Assembly (NCBI GenBank): GCA_038106445.1
Contig: JAYODU010000008.1
Coordinates: 12,734-76,733, forward strand
Reading direction: 5' to 3'
Source: Pseudemcibacter sp038106445
GTDB lineage: Bacteria > Pseudomonadota > Alphaproteobacteria > Sphingomonadales > Emcibacteraceae
DNA: 64,000 bases
Each line of letters starts with the position of its first letter. Positions within the stretch are counted from its first letter, which is position 1. A model generated the notes under the pieces. That model was not told the DNA's origin. It ran no database searches and saw nothing but the letters and a program-made list of their open reading frames with translations. Position numbers and translations under genes: made by a program. Below are positions 1 through 8,348 of this stretch, one piece after another.

Positions 1-61
1 ACGATGAGCAAAAACCGTTTATAATTATTATTCATTTTGAACCCCGTTTTTGAAATTCTCT

Positions 62-94
62 AATATGAAATGGTAGCCAGTTCAATATGAAATG
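62..94. repeat. 11-base direct repeat upstream of etfB
   Basis: AATATGAAATG occurs at 62-72 and again at 84-94. The two copies start 22 bases apart, about two helical turns, so they face the same side of the DNA. They lie about 40 bases upstream of the likely etfB -35 element, a position that would suit tandem activator sites. The function is inferred from spacing only. Confidence 0.4.
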
Positions 95-134
95 TCAAAG
101 TTACTTATACTATGATTATGCGACTTTAATCTGT

Positions 135-162
135 TTGAATATGTTAAGATAGCCATTATAGT
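135..162 (+). promoter_or_regulatory. Likely sigma-70 promoter of etfBA
   Basis: TTGAAT (135-140) and TATAGT (157-162) are separated by 16 bases and would start transcription about 25-30 bases before the etfB ATG at 197. Nothing else coding is visible in bases 1-196. Confidence 0.45.
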
Positions 163-196
163 ATTGTCAGTTATTAAGATAAAATCCGGAGAAATA

Positions 197-946
197 ATGA
201 AAATACTCGTCCCCGTAAAACGTGTGATCGATTACAACGTTAAAGCACGTGTAAAATCCGATAATAGCGGCATTGAACTTGCAAATGTGAAAATGTCCAT
301 GAATCCTTTTGATGAAATCGCCGTGGAAGAAGCTATCAGAATAAAAGAAGCCGGTAATGCAGAAGAAATAATTGCCGTTTCAGTTGGCCCTGATAAAGCA
401 CAGGAAACATTACGTACGGCCCTTGCGATGGGTGCTGACCGTGCCATTTTGATAAAAACCGATGCAGAAGTTGAGCCCCTTGCCGTTGCCAAGATTTTAA
501 AAGCTGTTATCAACGAAGAAAATCCTGACATGGTTATTATGGGCAAACAAGCCATTGACGATGACTGTAACCAAACCGGGCAAATGCTCGCTGCACTTTT
601 GGGCTGGCCGCAGGGAACATTTGCCTCAGAAGTTAAAATTGAGGGTACCAGCGTTAACGTAACCCGCGAAATCGATGGCGGACTTGAAACTTTAAAACTT
701 ACCCTGCCCGCGGTAGTAACAACCGACCTTCGTCTTAATGAACCACGTTATGCATCGCTTCCCAACATCATGAAAGCAAAAAGAAAGCCGCTTGATGAAA
801 AAACACCTGCTGATTACGGTGTCGATATAAGCCCACGCATTAAAACGCTTCGTGTGGATGAACCCGCCGGAAGAAGCGCCGGTGTTATTGTGGGAAGCGT
901 TTCCGAGCTTGTCTCGAAATTGCGCGATGAAGCAGGAGTGATATAA
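197..946 (+). CDS. etfB: Electron transfer flavoprotein, beta subunit
   Basis: EtfB pairs with EtfA to form the soluble flavoprotein that takes electrons from acyl-CoA and related dehydrogenases and hands them to the membrane ETF:quinone oxidoreductase. The start MKILVPVKRVIDYNVKARV is the canonical family N-terminus, so I place it at the ATG at 197 (after GGAG at 188-191) and not at an upstream in-frame codon at 164; this gives 249 residues, the normal length. The nucleotide-binding segment with VGPDKAQETLRTALAMGADR (about residues 63-82) and the ADYGVDISPR region near the C-terminus fit the family. One base separates it from etfA, so the two are translated from one message. Confidence 0.96.
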   Translation: MKILVPVKRVIDYNVKARVKSDNSGIELANVKMSMNPFDEIAVEEAIRIKEAGNAEEIIAVSVGPDKAQETLRTALAMGADRAILIKTDAEVEPLAVAKILKAVINEENPDMVIMGKQAIDDDCNQTGQMLAALLGWPQGTFASEVKIEGTSVNVTREIDGGLETLKLTLPAVVTTDLRLNEPRYASLPNIMKAKRKPLDEKTPADYGVDISPRIKTLRVDEPAGRSAGVIVGSVSELVSKLRDEAGVI

Positions 947-947
947 A

Positions 948-1883
948 ATGACCGTTCTTGTAATTGCTGATCACGATAATAAAGTCTTAAAAGAAAGCAC
1001 ACTGAATACGGTGACCGCTGCAACCAAATTTAATGATAATATTCATGTGCTGGTTGCCGGAGCCGAATGCGGCTCTGTCGCGGAGCAGGCCGCTAAGGTT
1101 GCAAATGTGTCCAAAGTCCTTTGCGCGGATGATCCATCACTTGAACATCCCCTCGCCGAAATACTTGCGCCACTGGTCGTCAGTATCGCAGGTAATTATG
1201 ATCAGATTTTGGTCGCGGCCACAACAACCGGTAAAAATTTTATGCCCCGCGTTGCTGCTCAGCTGGATATGGCACAGATCTCGGACATTATATCAATCGA
1301 AAGCGAAGATACCTTTAAACGACCGATTTATGCCGGTAACGCGATTGCAACAGTGCAAAGTTCAGATGCCAAAAAACTCATAACCGTTCGCACAACGGCA
1401 TTTAAACCAGCCGCCGCTGATGGTGGGTCTGCTGATATTGAAAATATTGAGGCAGGTAAAAACCCGGGCGTTTCGAGTTTTGTTGGTGAAGAGCTCAGTT
1501 CTTCTGAGCGTCCGGAACTGACAAGTGCCAAAATCATCATTTCCGGTGGACGCGGCATGGGCAGCGGTGAAAATTTCAGCCTGATCGAAAGTGTTGCAGA
1601 CAAGCTGGGTGCGGCGATCGGTGCATCACGGGCTGCCGTTGACGCAGGATATGTGCCTAATGATTATCAGGTTGGTCAAACTGGTAAAATCGTTGCGCCG
1701 GAACTTTATATTGCAGTGGGTATTTCCGGCGCCATCCAGCATCTTGCAGGAATGAAAGACAGCAAAGTCATTGTCGCCATTAACAAAGATGAAGAAGCAC
1801 CCATTTTCCAGGTTGCTGACTATGGATTGGTTGCTGATCTGTTCACTGCACTTCCGGAACTTGATAAGGAACTGTCTTCATGA
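948..1883 (+). CDS. etfA: Electron transfer flavoprotein, alpha subunit
   Basis: FAD-carrying partner of EtfB. At 311 residues it has the usual length. The N-terminal half is the Rossmann-like domain; the C-terminal half holds the FAD-binding signature, seen as GGRGMGSGENF (about residue 199), then VDAGYVPNDYQVGQTGK and YIAVGISGAIQHLAGMKDS. It starts one base after etfB and its stop TGA overlaps the ATG of the following dehydrogenase gene, indicating a translationally coupled operon. The dehydrogenase neighbour suggests a role in short-chain acyl-CoA oxidation, though which dehydrogenases feed it cannot be read from this window. Confidence 0.96.
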   Translation: MTVLVIADHDNKVLKESTLNTVTAATKFNDNIHVLVAGAECGSVAEQAAKVANVSKVLCADDPSLEHPLAEILAPLVVSIAGNYDQILVAATTTGKNFMPRVAAQLDMAQISDIISIESEDTFKRPIYAGNAIATVQSSDAKKLITVRTTAFKPAAADGGSADIENIEAGKNPGVSSFVGEELSSSERPELTSAKIIISGGRGMGSGENFSLIESVADKLGAAIGASRAAVDAGYVPNDYQVGQTGKIVAPELYIAVGISGAIQHLAGMKDSKVIVAINKDEEAPIFQVADYGLVADLFTALPELDKELSS

Positions 1884-2752
1884 TCAAAACTGTTGGCATT
1901 GTCGGTGCGGGGCAAATGGGCAATGGCATTGCCCACGTATTTGCACTTGCGGGTTATCATGTATTGCTAAGTGATATTAATGCCGATGCTCTTGATAATG
2001 CGCTTAAGGTTATTGAAAATAATCTTGCCAGGCAGGCTTCAAAGGATACCATAACCAATGAAGAGGCAAGTACAGCATTGGGATTGATTAGAACTTCAAC
2101 AAACATGAATGATTTTGCAAACGTGGATCTGGCAATTGAAGCCGCAACCGAAAATGAAGAAGTAAAAAAGGCAATATTCAGAGAACTAAGCACTATCATG
2201 AAACCGGGCACTATTATGGCGACGAATACTTCTTCCATATCCGTCACACGGCTTGCTTCGGTGACGGACCGCCCAGAGAAATTTATTGGTGTCCATTTCA
2301 TGAACCCTGTACCAATCATGAAACTGGTGGAACTTATCCGTGGTATCGCGACCAGCGATGAAACCTATAAGATAATCAGAGATATTGTCGAAAAGCTGGG
2401 TAAAATCAGTGCCACATCAGAAGATTTTCCGGGGTTTATTGTAAACCGTATCCTTATGCCGATGATCAACGAAGCAATCTATGTGCTTTATGAAGGGGTT
2501 GGTACTGTAAAAGACATTGACATTGGAATGGAACTGGGAACCAATCATCCGATGGGGCCTCTCAAGCTTGCTGATTTTATCGGTTTGGACACATGTCTCG
2601 CTATTATGCAGGTGCTCTATGATGGGCTTGCTGATAGTAAATACAGACCCTGTCCGCTGCTTGTAAAATATGTGGAAGCCGGATGGCTTGGTCGTAAAAC
2701 CGGAAGGGGCTTTTATGATTATAGCGGCGATGTACCGCAACCAACACGTTAA
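1880..2752 (+). CDS. 3-hydroxybutyryl-CoA dehydrogenase (3-hydroxyacyl-CoA dehydrogenase family)
   Basis: NAD(P)-dependent oxidation of (S)-3-hydroxyacyl-CoA to 3-ketoacyl-CoA, most likely on C4 substrates. The N-terminal Rossmann domain begins VGIVGAGQMGNGIAHVFA (GxGxxG dinucleotide site), and the catalytic His sits in GVHFMNPVPIMKLVE near residue 138. The C-terminal dimerisation domain (about residues 185-285) carries NHPMGPLKLADFIGLDT and ends in GRKTGRGFYDY. At 290 residues it is the short monofunctional form, not the FadB fusion. The ATG overlaps the etfA stop by four bases. Assignment as hbd or paaH is a family inference; the chain length used is not proven. Confidence 0.93.
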   Translation: MIKTVGIVGAGQMGNGIAHVFALAGYHVLLSDINADALDNALKVIENNLARQASKDTITNEEASTALGLIRTSTNMNDFANVDLAIEAATENEEVKKAIFRELSTIMKPGTIMATNTSSISVTRLASVTDRPEKFIGVHFMNPVPIMKLVELIRGIATSDETYKIIRDIVEKLGKISATSEDFPGFIVNRILMPMINEAIYVLYEGVGTVKDIDIGMELGTNHPMGPLKLADFIGLDTCLAIMQVLYDGLADSKYRPCPLLVKYVEAGWLGRKTGRGFYDYSGDVPQPTR

Positions 2753-2761
2753 GGATATTAT

Positions 2762-3265
2762 ATGCAAAATGCTGCACGCAACCTTCTTATAATTTCTGCC
2801 ATCGTGGTGTCGCTTTTTGGTGCCCTTTCATTCTATCTGGACAGCCAGGACTATGTTGCAGACAGCGTCATTTTTAATACAAGCAAAAATATCGCAATTA
2901 ACGGCTATGATACTGTAGCCTATTATCAGCAAAAAAGACCGATCATCGGCGACCCGCAATTTCAGGCTGAATGGGCCGGATCAATCTGGTTTTTTTCAAG
3001 CATGGAAAATCGGGACTTGTTCGTGGACGCACCTGCAAATTATGCGCCCCTGTACGGTGGGTATGACCCGCTTGGCGTTTCCAAAGGATATACAAACCCG
3101 ACCGATCCTGAAGTTTATACGCTTTTAGCAGGACAGCTTTATCTGCATTATTCAGCGGAATACCGTGAGCATTGGCAGAATGACCGTGCCAGAAATATGG
3201 TTCTGGCAAATAGCAACTGGGCTTTTTTAAGAGAACAGTTACTATCCATTCAGAATGCTGAGTAG
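2762..3265 (+). CDS. YHS domain-containing protein with N-terminal membrane anchor
   Basis: A hydrophobic stretch at residues 7-28 (signal anchor or uncleaved signal) is followed by the YHS-type domain: INGYDTVAYYQ, then FQAEWAGSIWFFSSMENRDLF and YAPLYGGYDPLGVSKGY, about residues 45-110. YHS domains are associated with metal binding, but no biochemical role is established for this subfamily. AAGGA at 2752-2756 serves the ATG at 2762. It lies nine bases after the dehydrogenase gene and may share its transcript. It ends convergently one base from the M13 peptidase gene. Confidence 0.8.
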   Translation: MQNAARNLLIISAIVVSLFGALSFYLDSQDYVADSVIFNTSKNIAINGYDTVAYYQQKRPIIGDPQFQAEWAGSIWFFSSMENRDLFVDAPANYAPLYGGYDPLGVSKGYTNPTDPEVYTLLAGQLYLHYSAEYREHWQNDRARNMVLANSNWAFLREQLLSIQNAE

Positions 3266-3266
3266 C

Positions 3267-5318
3267 CTACCAGATTTTAACCCGATTTTCCGGTGCGATA
3301 TAAAGCTGATGATCAGCAGTTATATCAAAAGCATCATAAAATGCATCGACATTATAGACGATCCCGTTAACACGGTATCTGTCCGGAGAATGAGGATCGG
3401 TCTGTATCTGTGTAACAAGCGCTTCGTCTCTTATTTTTGAACGAAATGCCTGTGCCCATCCAATGAAAAAGCGCTGATCACCCGTCAGCCCGTCAATCAC
3501 GGGGGCTTCCCTGCCGCCCAGTGACATTTTATATGCCTTATAGGCAATACTCAATCCGCTGAGATCCCCTATATTTTCACCAAGTGTAAATGTACCGTTC
3601 ACGTTTGTCCCGGGAAGCGGTTCATATTTATTATACTGTGCGACCAGTGCCCCTGTTCTTTCAGCAAATTGCTCGCTATCTTCTTCTGTCCACCAGTTTT
3701 CAAGCGCACCATCACCATTATAACGGCTGCCGCTATCATCAAACCCATGTCCGATTTCATGACCGATTACACCACCAATAGCACCGTAATTAACAGCATC
3801 ATCCGCAGGCATGTTGAAGAAGGGTGGTTGTAATATTGCCGCCGGAAATACAATTTCATTCATGGTCGGGTTATAATAGGCGTTTACCGTCTGCGGCGTC
3901 ATAAACCATTCGGTTTTATCAATCGGGTTCCCAAGTTTTGCAAGTTCGCGATAATGGATTGTCAGTGCTGACCGGTCCATATTGCCAACAAGATCATCCG
4001 GTTCTATCTCAAGCGCGGAATAATCCTTCCACTTGTCCGGATAACCGATTTTTGGTGTAAATTTGGAAAGCTTCACAAGTGCTTTCTGCTTTGTTTCCTC
4101 ACCCATCCAGTCAAGTTCTTTGATGCTTGCCTCATAGGATTTGATTAAATTATCAACCAGTTCCACCATACGGGTTTTGGCATCCGGTTTAAAATGTTTG
4201 GAAACATAAATTTCACCAACCATTTCACCCAGATTTCCACTTACAACAGACACCGCACGCCGCCACATCGGACGCTGTTCTTCAACACCGCTGAGCGCTT
4301 TTGAATAAAATTCGAAATTCTGATCATCCAGTTCTTTGTTTAATCTGGTCGCCATATCATTGAGATAAGACCATTTGAGATATGTTTTCCAGCTGTCCAG
4401 ATCAACATCCCCCAATAGCGTATTAAACCCTTCAAAAAAGCTCGGCTGATTTATAACCGCATCCGGAATGTCGCCCGCCCCAGTAATATCCAGATACACT
4501 TCCATATCCATATTGGACAGCAGATTAGCTAGCTCGTCTTTTGTATATTTATTATATCTCTTGTTGCCGTCACGATTATCTTCTTTAAGCCAGTGATGCT
4601 CTGCAAGCTTAGTTTCCAAATCCATGATTGTCTGTGCTGCCGCTTCACCATTTTCAAGCTCTGCCAGGTCAAACATTTTTGCGATATGCGCAACATATTT
4701 TTCCCTTATTTCAATCGATCTTTCATCTTCATTAAAATAATATTCACGGTCCGGAAGTCCCAGTCCTGCCTGATAGAAATGAAGGGAATATTGTGTCGGG
4801 ATTTTCGCATCAACACTGATATAAGCTGCTAAAGGCGTACTGAGAGAATATTTGCCCGCATCTGCCAAATATGCGGACATGCCTGCAAGATCAGAGATGG
4901 CATCAATAGTTGCCATTCTTTCAGCCAGTGGTTTTAATCCCAGCGCATTTCTGGTTTCCATATCCATATAGGATTTGAATAAATCGCCTACTTTTTGTTC
5001 TGCGCTTCCTTTTTCAGCGCCTGATGCTGATGCTTCTTCAATGATTGTTCTTACATCTTCTTCGGCATTATCACGTAATATATTAAATGATCCATATCGG
5101 CTTTTATCAGATGGTATTTCCGTATTTTTTAACCAGGTTCCATTAACATATTCTAAAAAATCATCGCCTGGATGAACAGATGTATCCATACTGTCAAATG
5201 TTATGCCGGAAATTTGATCCGGAACAGCCATTTGTTCCTGACCAACATTTGAATTGTCCTCACACGCCTGAAGAAATAATGTCAGGGTGGCTATGGTTGC
5301 GTATTTAATAAATTTCAT
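3267..5318 (-). CDS. M13 family zinc metallopeptidase, lipoprotein
   Basis: Neprilysin/PepO-type endopeptidase acting on oligopeptides outside the cytoplasm. The ATG at 5318 gives a signal peptide MKFIKYATIATLTLFLQAC whose lipobox LQAC predicts lipidation on Cys; an upstream in-frame codon at 5360 would bury it, and AGGTAG lies just before 5318. The N-terminal M13 domain begins about DTSVHPGDDFLEYVNGTWL. The catalytic part shows NAYYNPTMNEIVFPAA, then the zinc helix GHEIGHGFDD (HExxH, about residue 520) and ENIGDLSG (ExxxD, third zinc ligand). The C-terminus VKIW matches the family's basic-x-W ending. About 683 residues, normal length. It stands alone with its own upstream region. Confidence 0.92.
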   Translation of the reverse strand: MKFIKYATIATLTLFLQACEDNSNVGQEQMAVPDQISGITFDSMDTSVHPGDDFLEYVNGTWLKNTEIPSDKSRYGSFNILRDNAEEDVRTIIEEASASGAEKGSAEQKVGDLFKSYMDMETRNALGLKPLAERMATIDAISDLAGMSAYLADAGKYSLSTPLAAYISVDAKIPTQYSLHFYQAGLGLPDREYYFNEDERSIEIREKYVAHIAKMFDLAELENGEAAAQTIMDLETKLAEHHWLKEDNRDGNKRYNKYTKDELANLLSNMDMEVYLDITGAGDIPDAVINQPSFFEGFNTLLGDVDLDSWKTYLKWSYLNDMATRLNKELDDQNFEFYSKALSGVEEQRPMWRRAVSVVSGNLGEMVGEIYVSKHFKPDAKTRMVELVDNLIKSYEASIKELDWMGEETKQKALVKLSKFTPKIGYPDKWKDYSALEIEPDDLVGNMDRSALTIHYRELAKLGNPIDKTEWFMTPQTVNAYYNPTMNEIVFPAAILQPPFFNMPADDAVNYGAIGGVIGHEIGHGFDDSGSRYNGDGALENWWTEEDSEQFAERTGALVAQYNKYEPLPGTNVNGTFTLGENIGDLSGLSIAYKAYKMSLGGREAPVIDGLTGDQRFFIGWAQAFRSKIRDEALVTQIQTDPHSPDRYRVNGIVYNVDAFYDAFDITADHQLYIAPENRVKIW

Positions 5319-5441
5319 GTTTCTACCTAATTTGTGGCTTCCCGTTTCCCTCATCGACACGGCAGTTTGTATGATTTTCTGGCAAGAAACAAGTGATTTT
5401 AGCTATTAGAACCACCCAACACATATAGTTAAAAAAATATC

Positions 5442-5470
5442 TTGCCAATCATTTATAATAATGTTATGTT
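5442..5470 (+). promoter_or_regulatory. Candidate promoter of the 5.5-kb small RNA
   Basis: TTGCCA (5442-5447, five of six consensus bases) and TATGTT (5465-5470, four of six) are separated by 17 bases. A start point near 5476 would fall exactly at the first base of the hairpin pair described in the next entry, or would give a leader for the methyltransferase gene at 5637. Confidence 0.4.
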
Positions 5471-5475
5471 ATATC

Positions 5476-5567
5476 GTCTCTTAAAAAGATTGTGTTGATA
5501 GAGACCTTAATAACTTCCCCCTCTCTTTTCGGCCCCCTTGTTCCAAGGTGGGCCGAATACTTTTAAG
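5476..5567 (+). ncRNA. Candidate small RNA with two hairpins and a C-rich linker
   Basis: The 318-base gap between the M13 gene start and the methyltransferase gene holds an RNA-like layout. GTCTCT (5476-5481) pairs with AGAGAC (5500-5505). A single-stranded pyrimidine linker follows, TTCCCCCTCTCTTTTC, complementary in character to ribosome binding sites. Then a long hairpin: 5528-5540 pairs with 5544-5557 (13 pairs, one bulged A, three-base loop), followed by TACTTTT. The U tract is weak for an intrinsic terminator. No family was recognised; it could instead be the leader of the next gene. Confidence 0.4.
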
Positions 5568-5636
5568 ACTTAAAAATATTGGCATTCACCTTTATTCCGA
5601 TATACTAAATACTGGTATATTTCAGGAAACATACAA

Positions 5637-6398
5637 ATGTATCAGGATGTCACCGAACTTAGAAAATTTTATGCGTCCCCACTTGGTAAAATAGCCGCGC
5701 GACTAATACGCCGGCAAATTCGCACGCTTTGGCCAAATGTCAGTAATATGGATATTATGGGGCTTGGTTATGCGCCGCCGTTTTTAAAAGCATTGATGGA
5801 AGAAGCAGATCATACAGTATCAGTTATGCCCAGCTTACAGGGTGTTATGAGGTGGCCTCGTTTTAAGGAAAATGACACCTATGACGGTAATTTAACGGTG
5901 CTTGCCCGGGAAACAGATCTTCCCATCAAGGAAGCAAGTATGGACCGCATAATCATTGTTCACTGTCTGGAACATACCGACCATAGTAAACAGATGCTGA
6001 GGGAAGTATGGCGGTCACTGGCTCCGGGCGGGCGGGTGATCATTATCGTGCCCAGCAGACTGGGACCCTGGTGCAGATCGGAAGCAACACCTTTTGGGCA
6101 TGGCAAACCGTTTTCCACTGGTCAGGTCAGGGATATTCTCTCAAAAAATATGCTAAGCCCCACAAGATGGACATCAGCACTATTTCTGCCACCCTTTAAA
6201 AGCAGGACAATGCTAATGGCACTCGCCACATTGGAAAAAACAGGTCAGCGATGGTGGAACCGATTTGCGGGTGTATTGATTATCGAGGCTGAAAAACAAA
6301 TCTATGCCGGCAACCCGGCTGAAGTAACGCAAAAAATAATACCAAAACCGGTAATGGTTGGAACGCAGCGAACAAATCATTCGCGCGTTAAAACATAA
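5637..6398 (+). CDS. Class I SAM-dependent methyltransferase (Methyltransf_11 type)
   Basis: Predicted methyltransferase of unknown substrate, 253 residues. The sequence keeps the second half of the Rossmann fold: LPIKEASMDRIIIVHCLEHT (motif II-like), then MLREVWRSLAPGGRVIIIVP (motif III region, about residues 122-141). The usual glycine-rich motif I is degenerate (MDIMGLGYAPPF, about residues 38-49). Alphaproteobacterial relatives with the same opening, a YxSPLGxxxARxIxRQI-like N-terminus, are generally annotated only as methyltransferases. It converges on metW and the two coding regions overlap by 22 bases. Confidence 0.75.
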   Translation: MYQDVTELRKFYASPLGKIAARLIRRQIRTLWPNVSNMDIMGLGYAPPFLKALMEEADHTVSVMPSLQGVMRWPRFKENDTYDGNLTVLARETDLPIKEASMDRIIIVHCLEHTDHSKQMLREVWRSLAPGGRVIIIVPSRLGPWCRSEATPFGHGKPFSTGQVRDILSKNMLSPTRWTSALFLPPFKSRTMLMALATLEKTGQRWWNRFAGVLIIEAEKQIYAGNPAEVTQKIIPKPVMVGTQRTNHSRVKT

Positions 6399-7009
6399 AG
6401 CCCCTGCGTTGCCAGCAAATTTGTAAGCGCCATTGCATTAAAACCCATACGTCCGCCGACACTATTCACGGCCATGCTTTTTTCAATATCAATGTCCAAT
6501 TCACGGCAAAGATCAACAAAATCTCGGATCGTACAAAAATGTATATTTGGTGTACTATACCAAGGATAATCCAGTGATTTGGTAACTGGCATCCTGCCAA
6601 ATAGCATCAGGTGAAGCCTTACCCGCCAGTTACCAAAATTGGGAAATGAAACAATTGCCCTTTTCCCGACCCTTAATAATTGCTGTAAAATGTGGTCCGG
6701 TCGGCTCATCGCCTGTAATGTCTGACTAAGGATCACATAATCAAAACTATTATCCGGAAAATGGCTGATTTCTTCTTCGGCATTTCCGTGAATAACTGAA
6801 AGCCCCTTGGCAACACTTTCTTTAACTCCTTCAGGACTAAGTTCAATACCGCGTGCATCAACATTTTTTTCGCGCCGCAGATAATCAAGCAATGCACCAT
6901 CACCGCACCCTACATCTAGAACACGTGACCCTTCAGGGATCATATTGGCAATCAGAAGCAAATCAACGCGAATATCCGACGCTCTTGGATGATTAAGGTC
7001 GTTACTCAT
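6377..7009 (-). CDS. metW: MetW, methionine biosynthesis methyltransferase-like protein
   Basis: A Rossmann methyltransferase-fold protein of 210 residues that occurs with MetX and is needed for full homoserine acyltransferase function in proteobacteria. Motif I is clear: SRVLDVGCGDGALLDYL (about residues 29-45), and DNSFDYVILSQTLQAM marks the motif II-III region. The family-typical segments VSFPNFGNWRVRL and PWYSTPNIHFCTIRDF follow. Its ATG overlaps the metX stop as ATGA, so the pair is co-translated. Whether it acts as a methyltransferase or only as a MetX partner is not decided by sequence. Confidence 0.93.
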   Translation of the reverse strand: MSNDLNHPRASDIRVDLLLIANMIPEGSRVLDVGCGDGALLDYLRREKNVDARGIELSPEGVKESVAKGLSVIHGNAEEEISHFPDNSFDYVILSQTLQAMSRPDHILQQLLRVGKRAIVSFPNFGNWRVRLHLMLFGRMPVTKSLDYPWYSTPNIHFCTIRDFVDLCRELDIDIEKSMAVNSVGGRMGFNAMALTNLLATQGLYVLTRE

Positions 7010-8172
7010 GATCTGTTCCCCTTGGAAAAATCATCTTCGGCTTCAAGGAACCCTGCAATAATATTAAACATATCCGGACAATCGAGAAGGAAGCTGTCAT
7101 GCCCCTTATCCATATCAATTTCAACAAAACTGACTTGTGCTCCAACCGCGTTTAAGGCCCTGACAATTTCTTTGCTGACTGCTGTCGGGTATAGCCAATC
7201 AGATGTAAATGACATGAGACAGAATTTTACCGGAGTCCCTTCAAAGGCGGTTGTCAGGCTTCCACCGAAGTCTGCTGAAATATCATAATAGTCCATCGCT
7301 CTGGTTATATAAAGATAGCTATTGGCATCAAAACGATCCACAAATGAAATTCCCTGATAACGAAGATAACTTTCAATCTGAAAATCCGCATCAAACCCGA
7401 ATGTAAGGTTTTCCCGGTCCTGTAAATTCCGTCCAAATTTGGATGTCAGGCTTTTTTCCGACATATAGGTAATATGCGCCGCCATTCTAGCAACGGATAA
7501 TCCTGCATGTGGACGGTTATTTTTCTGCTCAAAATAACGTCCCCCACACCAGTTTGGGTCAGCCATTATCGCCTGACGCCCTACTTCATGGAAGGCAATA
7601 TTCTGTGCGGAATGCCGCCACGTGGATGCTATGCAAATTGCTGTTTTGACACGGTCAGCATAATTAACGGCCCAGTGCATCACCTGCATTCCCCCCATTG
7701 AACCACCAACAACAGAGAAAAGCTTCTCAATTTTTAAATAATCCACAAGCCTGACCTGCGCTGAAACCATATCCGCGACAGTGATAACCGGAAAATCAAG
7801 CCCATAAGGCGCGCCCGTTTTGGGGTTAATTTCTTTTGGTCCACTGCTGCCGCTACATGAACCAAGCACATTAGGGCAAATCACAAAATACTTGTCCGTA
7901 TCGATCGGCAGTCCCGGACCTATTACCTTGGGCCACCAGCCTTCCTTTCCCGTCAGAGGGTTTTTACCGCGGGCATATTGGTCGCCCGTTAAAGCATGGC
8001 AGACAAGGACAGCATTGCTTTTAGCTTCATTAAGTTTACCCCAGCATTTATAGGCAACATTAAAAGGCGAGAGCGTTTCACCAGATGAAAGGCGCAGCGG
8101 ATTATCCTTGCCCAAGGTAACAACTTCGGCAAAACCGTCATCTTGTTCTGTTTCATCTGTCTTCATTGTCAT
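7006..8172 (-). CDS. metX: Homoserine O-acyltransferase MetX
   Basis: First committed step of methionine synthesis: acylation of homoserine from acetyl-CoA or succinyl-CoA. The alpha/beta-hydrolase fold shows the nucleophile Ser in VVGGSMGGMQVMHW (about residue 155), the Asp in TSDWLYPT and the His in DKGHDSFLLD. At 388 residues it is full length. MetX enzymes vary in acyl donor, and acetyl versus succinyl cannot be assigned here. The start ATG at 8172 has a second ATG two codons on (8166); either could be used. It is followed by metW with overlap and is divergent from hisC. Confidence 0.93.
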   Translation of the reverse strand: MTMKTDETEQDDGFAEVVTLGKDNPLRLSSGETLSPFNVAYKCWGKLNEAKSNAVLVCHALTGDQYARGKNPLTGKEGWWPKVIGPGLPIDTDKYFVICPNVLGSCSGSSGPKEINPKTGAPYGLDFPVITVADMVSAQVRLVDYLKIEKLFSVVGGSMGGMQVMHWAVNYADRVKTAICIASTWRHSAQNIAFHEVGRQAIMADPNWCGGRYFEQKNNRPHAGLSVARMAAHITYMSEKSLTSKFGRNLQDRENLTFGFDADFQIESYLRYQGISFVDRFDANSYLYITRAMDYYDISADFGGSLTTAFEGTPVKFCLMSFTSDWLYPTAVSKEIVRALNAVGAQVSFVEIDMDKGHDSFLLDCPDMFNIIAGFLEAEDDFSKGNRS

Positions 8173-8200
8173 TTTAATTTTTTATCCGATCTGTTTATGC

Positions 8201-8272
8201 CTTAGTTTTCTACCGTTGCGGGTTTGTAAGTCAACTGTTCTTTGGTAATGCGGGGAAAAAAGCATCACAAAG
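8201..8272 (-). promoter_or_regulatory. Structured metX leader, class unknown
   Basis: Read on the minus strand, a hairpin pairs 8268-8272 with 8240-8244 (CTTTG/CAAAG) and 8262-8265 with 8248-8251 (ATGC/GCAT). It is followed by an arrangement in which GTTG (8235-8232) can pair with CAAC (8218-8215) while CTTA (8230-8227) can pair with TAAG (8204-8201), an H-type pseudoknot order. The element ends about 29 bases before the metX ATG, where SAM-II riboswitches sit in other alphaproteobacteria, but the conserved SAM-II core bases are absent. Four-base stems arise easily by chance. Confidence 0.2.
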
Positions 8273-8348
8273 TGCCAATAAACATATAAAACTTATATTT
8301 TTTTGTAGTTAATTTTCTATTATCCGTGTAGATCAGACAGGGTTAATA

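Noticed and set aside
8201..8272. SAM-II riboswitch upstream of metX
   Set aside because: Position fits, but the conserved core, including the GCUAAA-type segment, is not there; kept only as a structured leader of unknown class.
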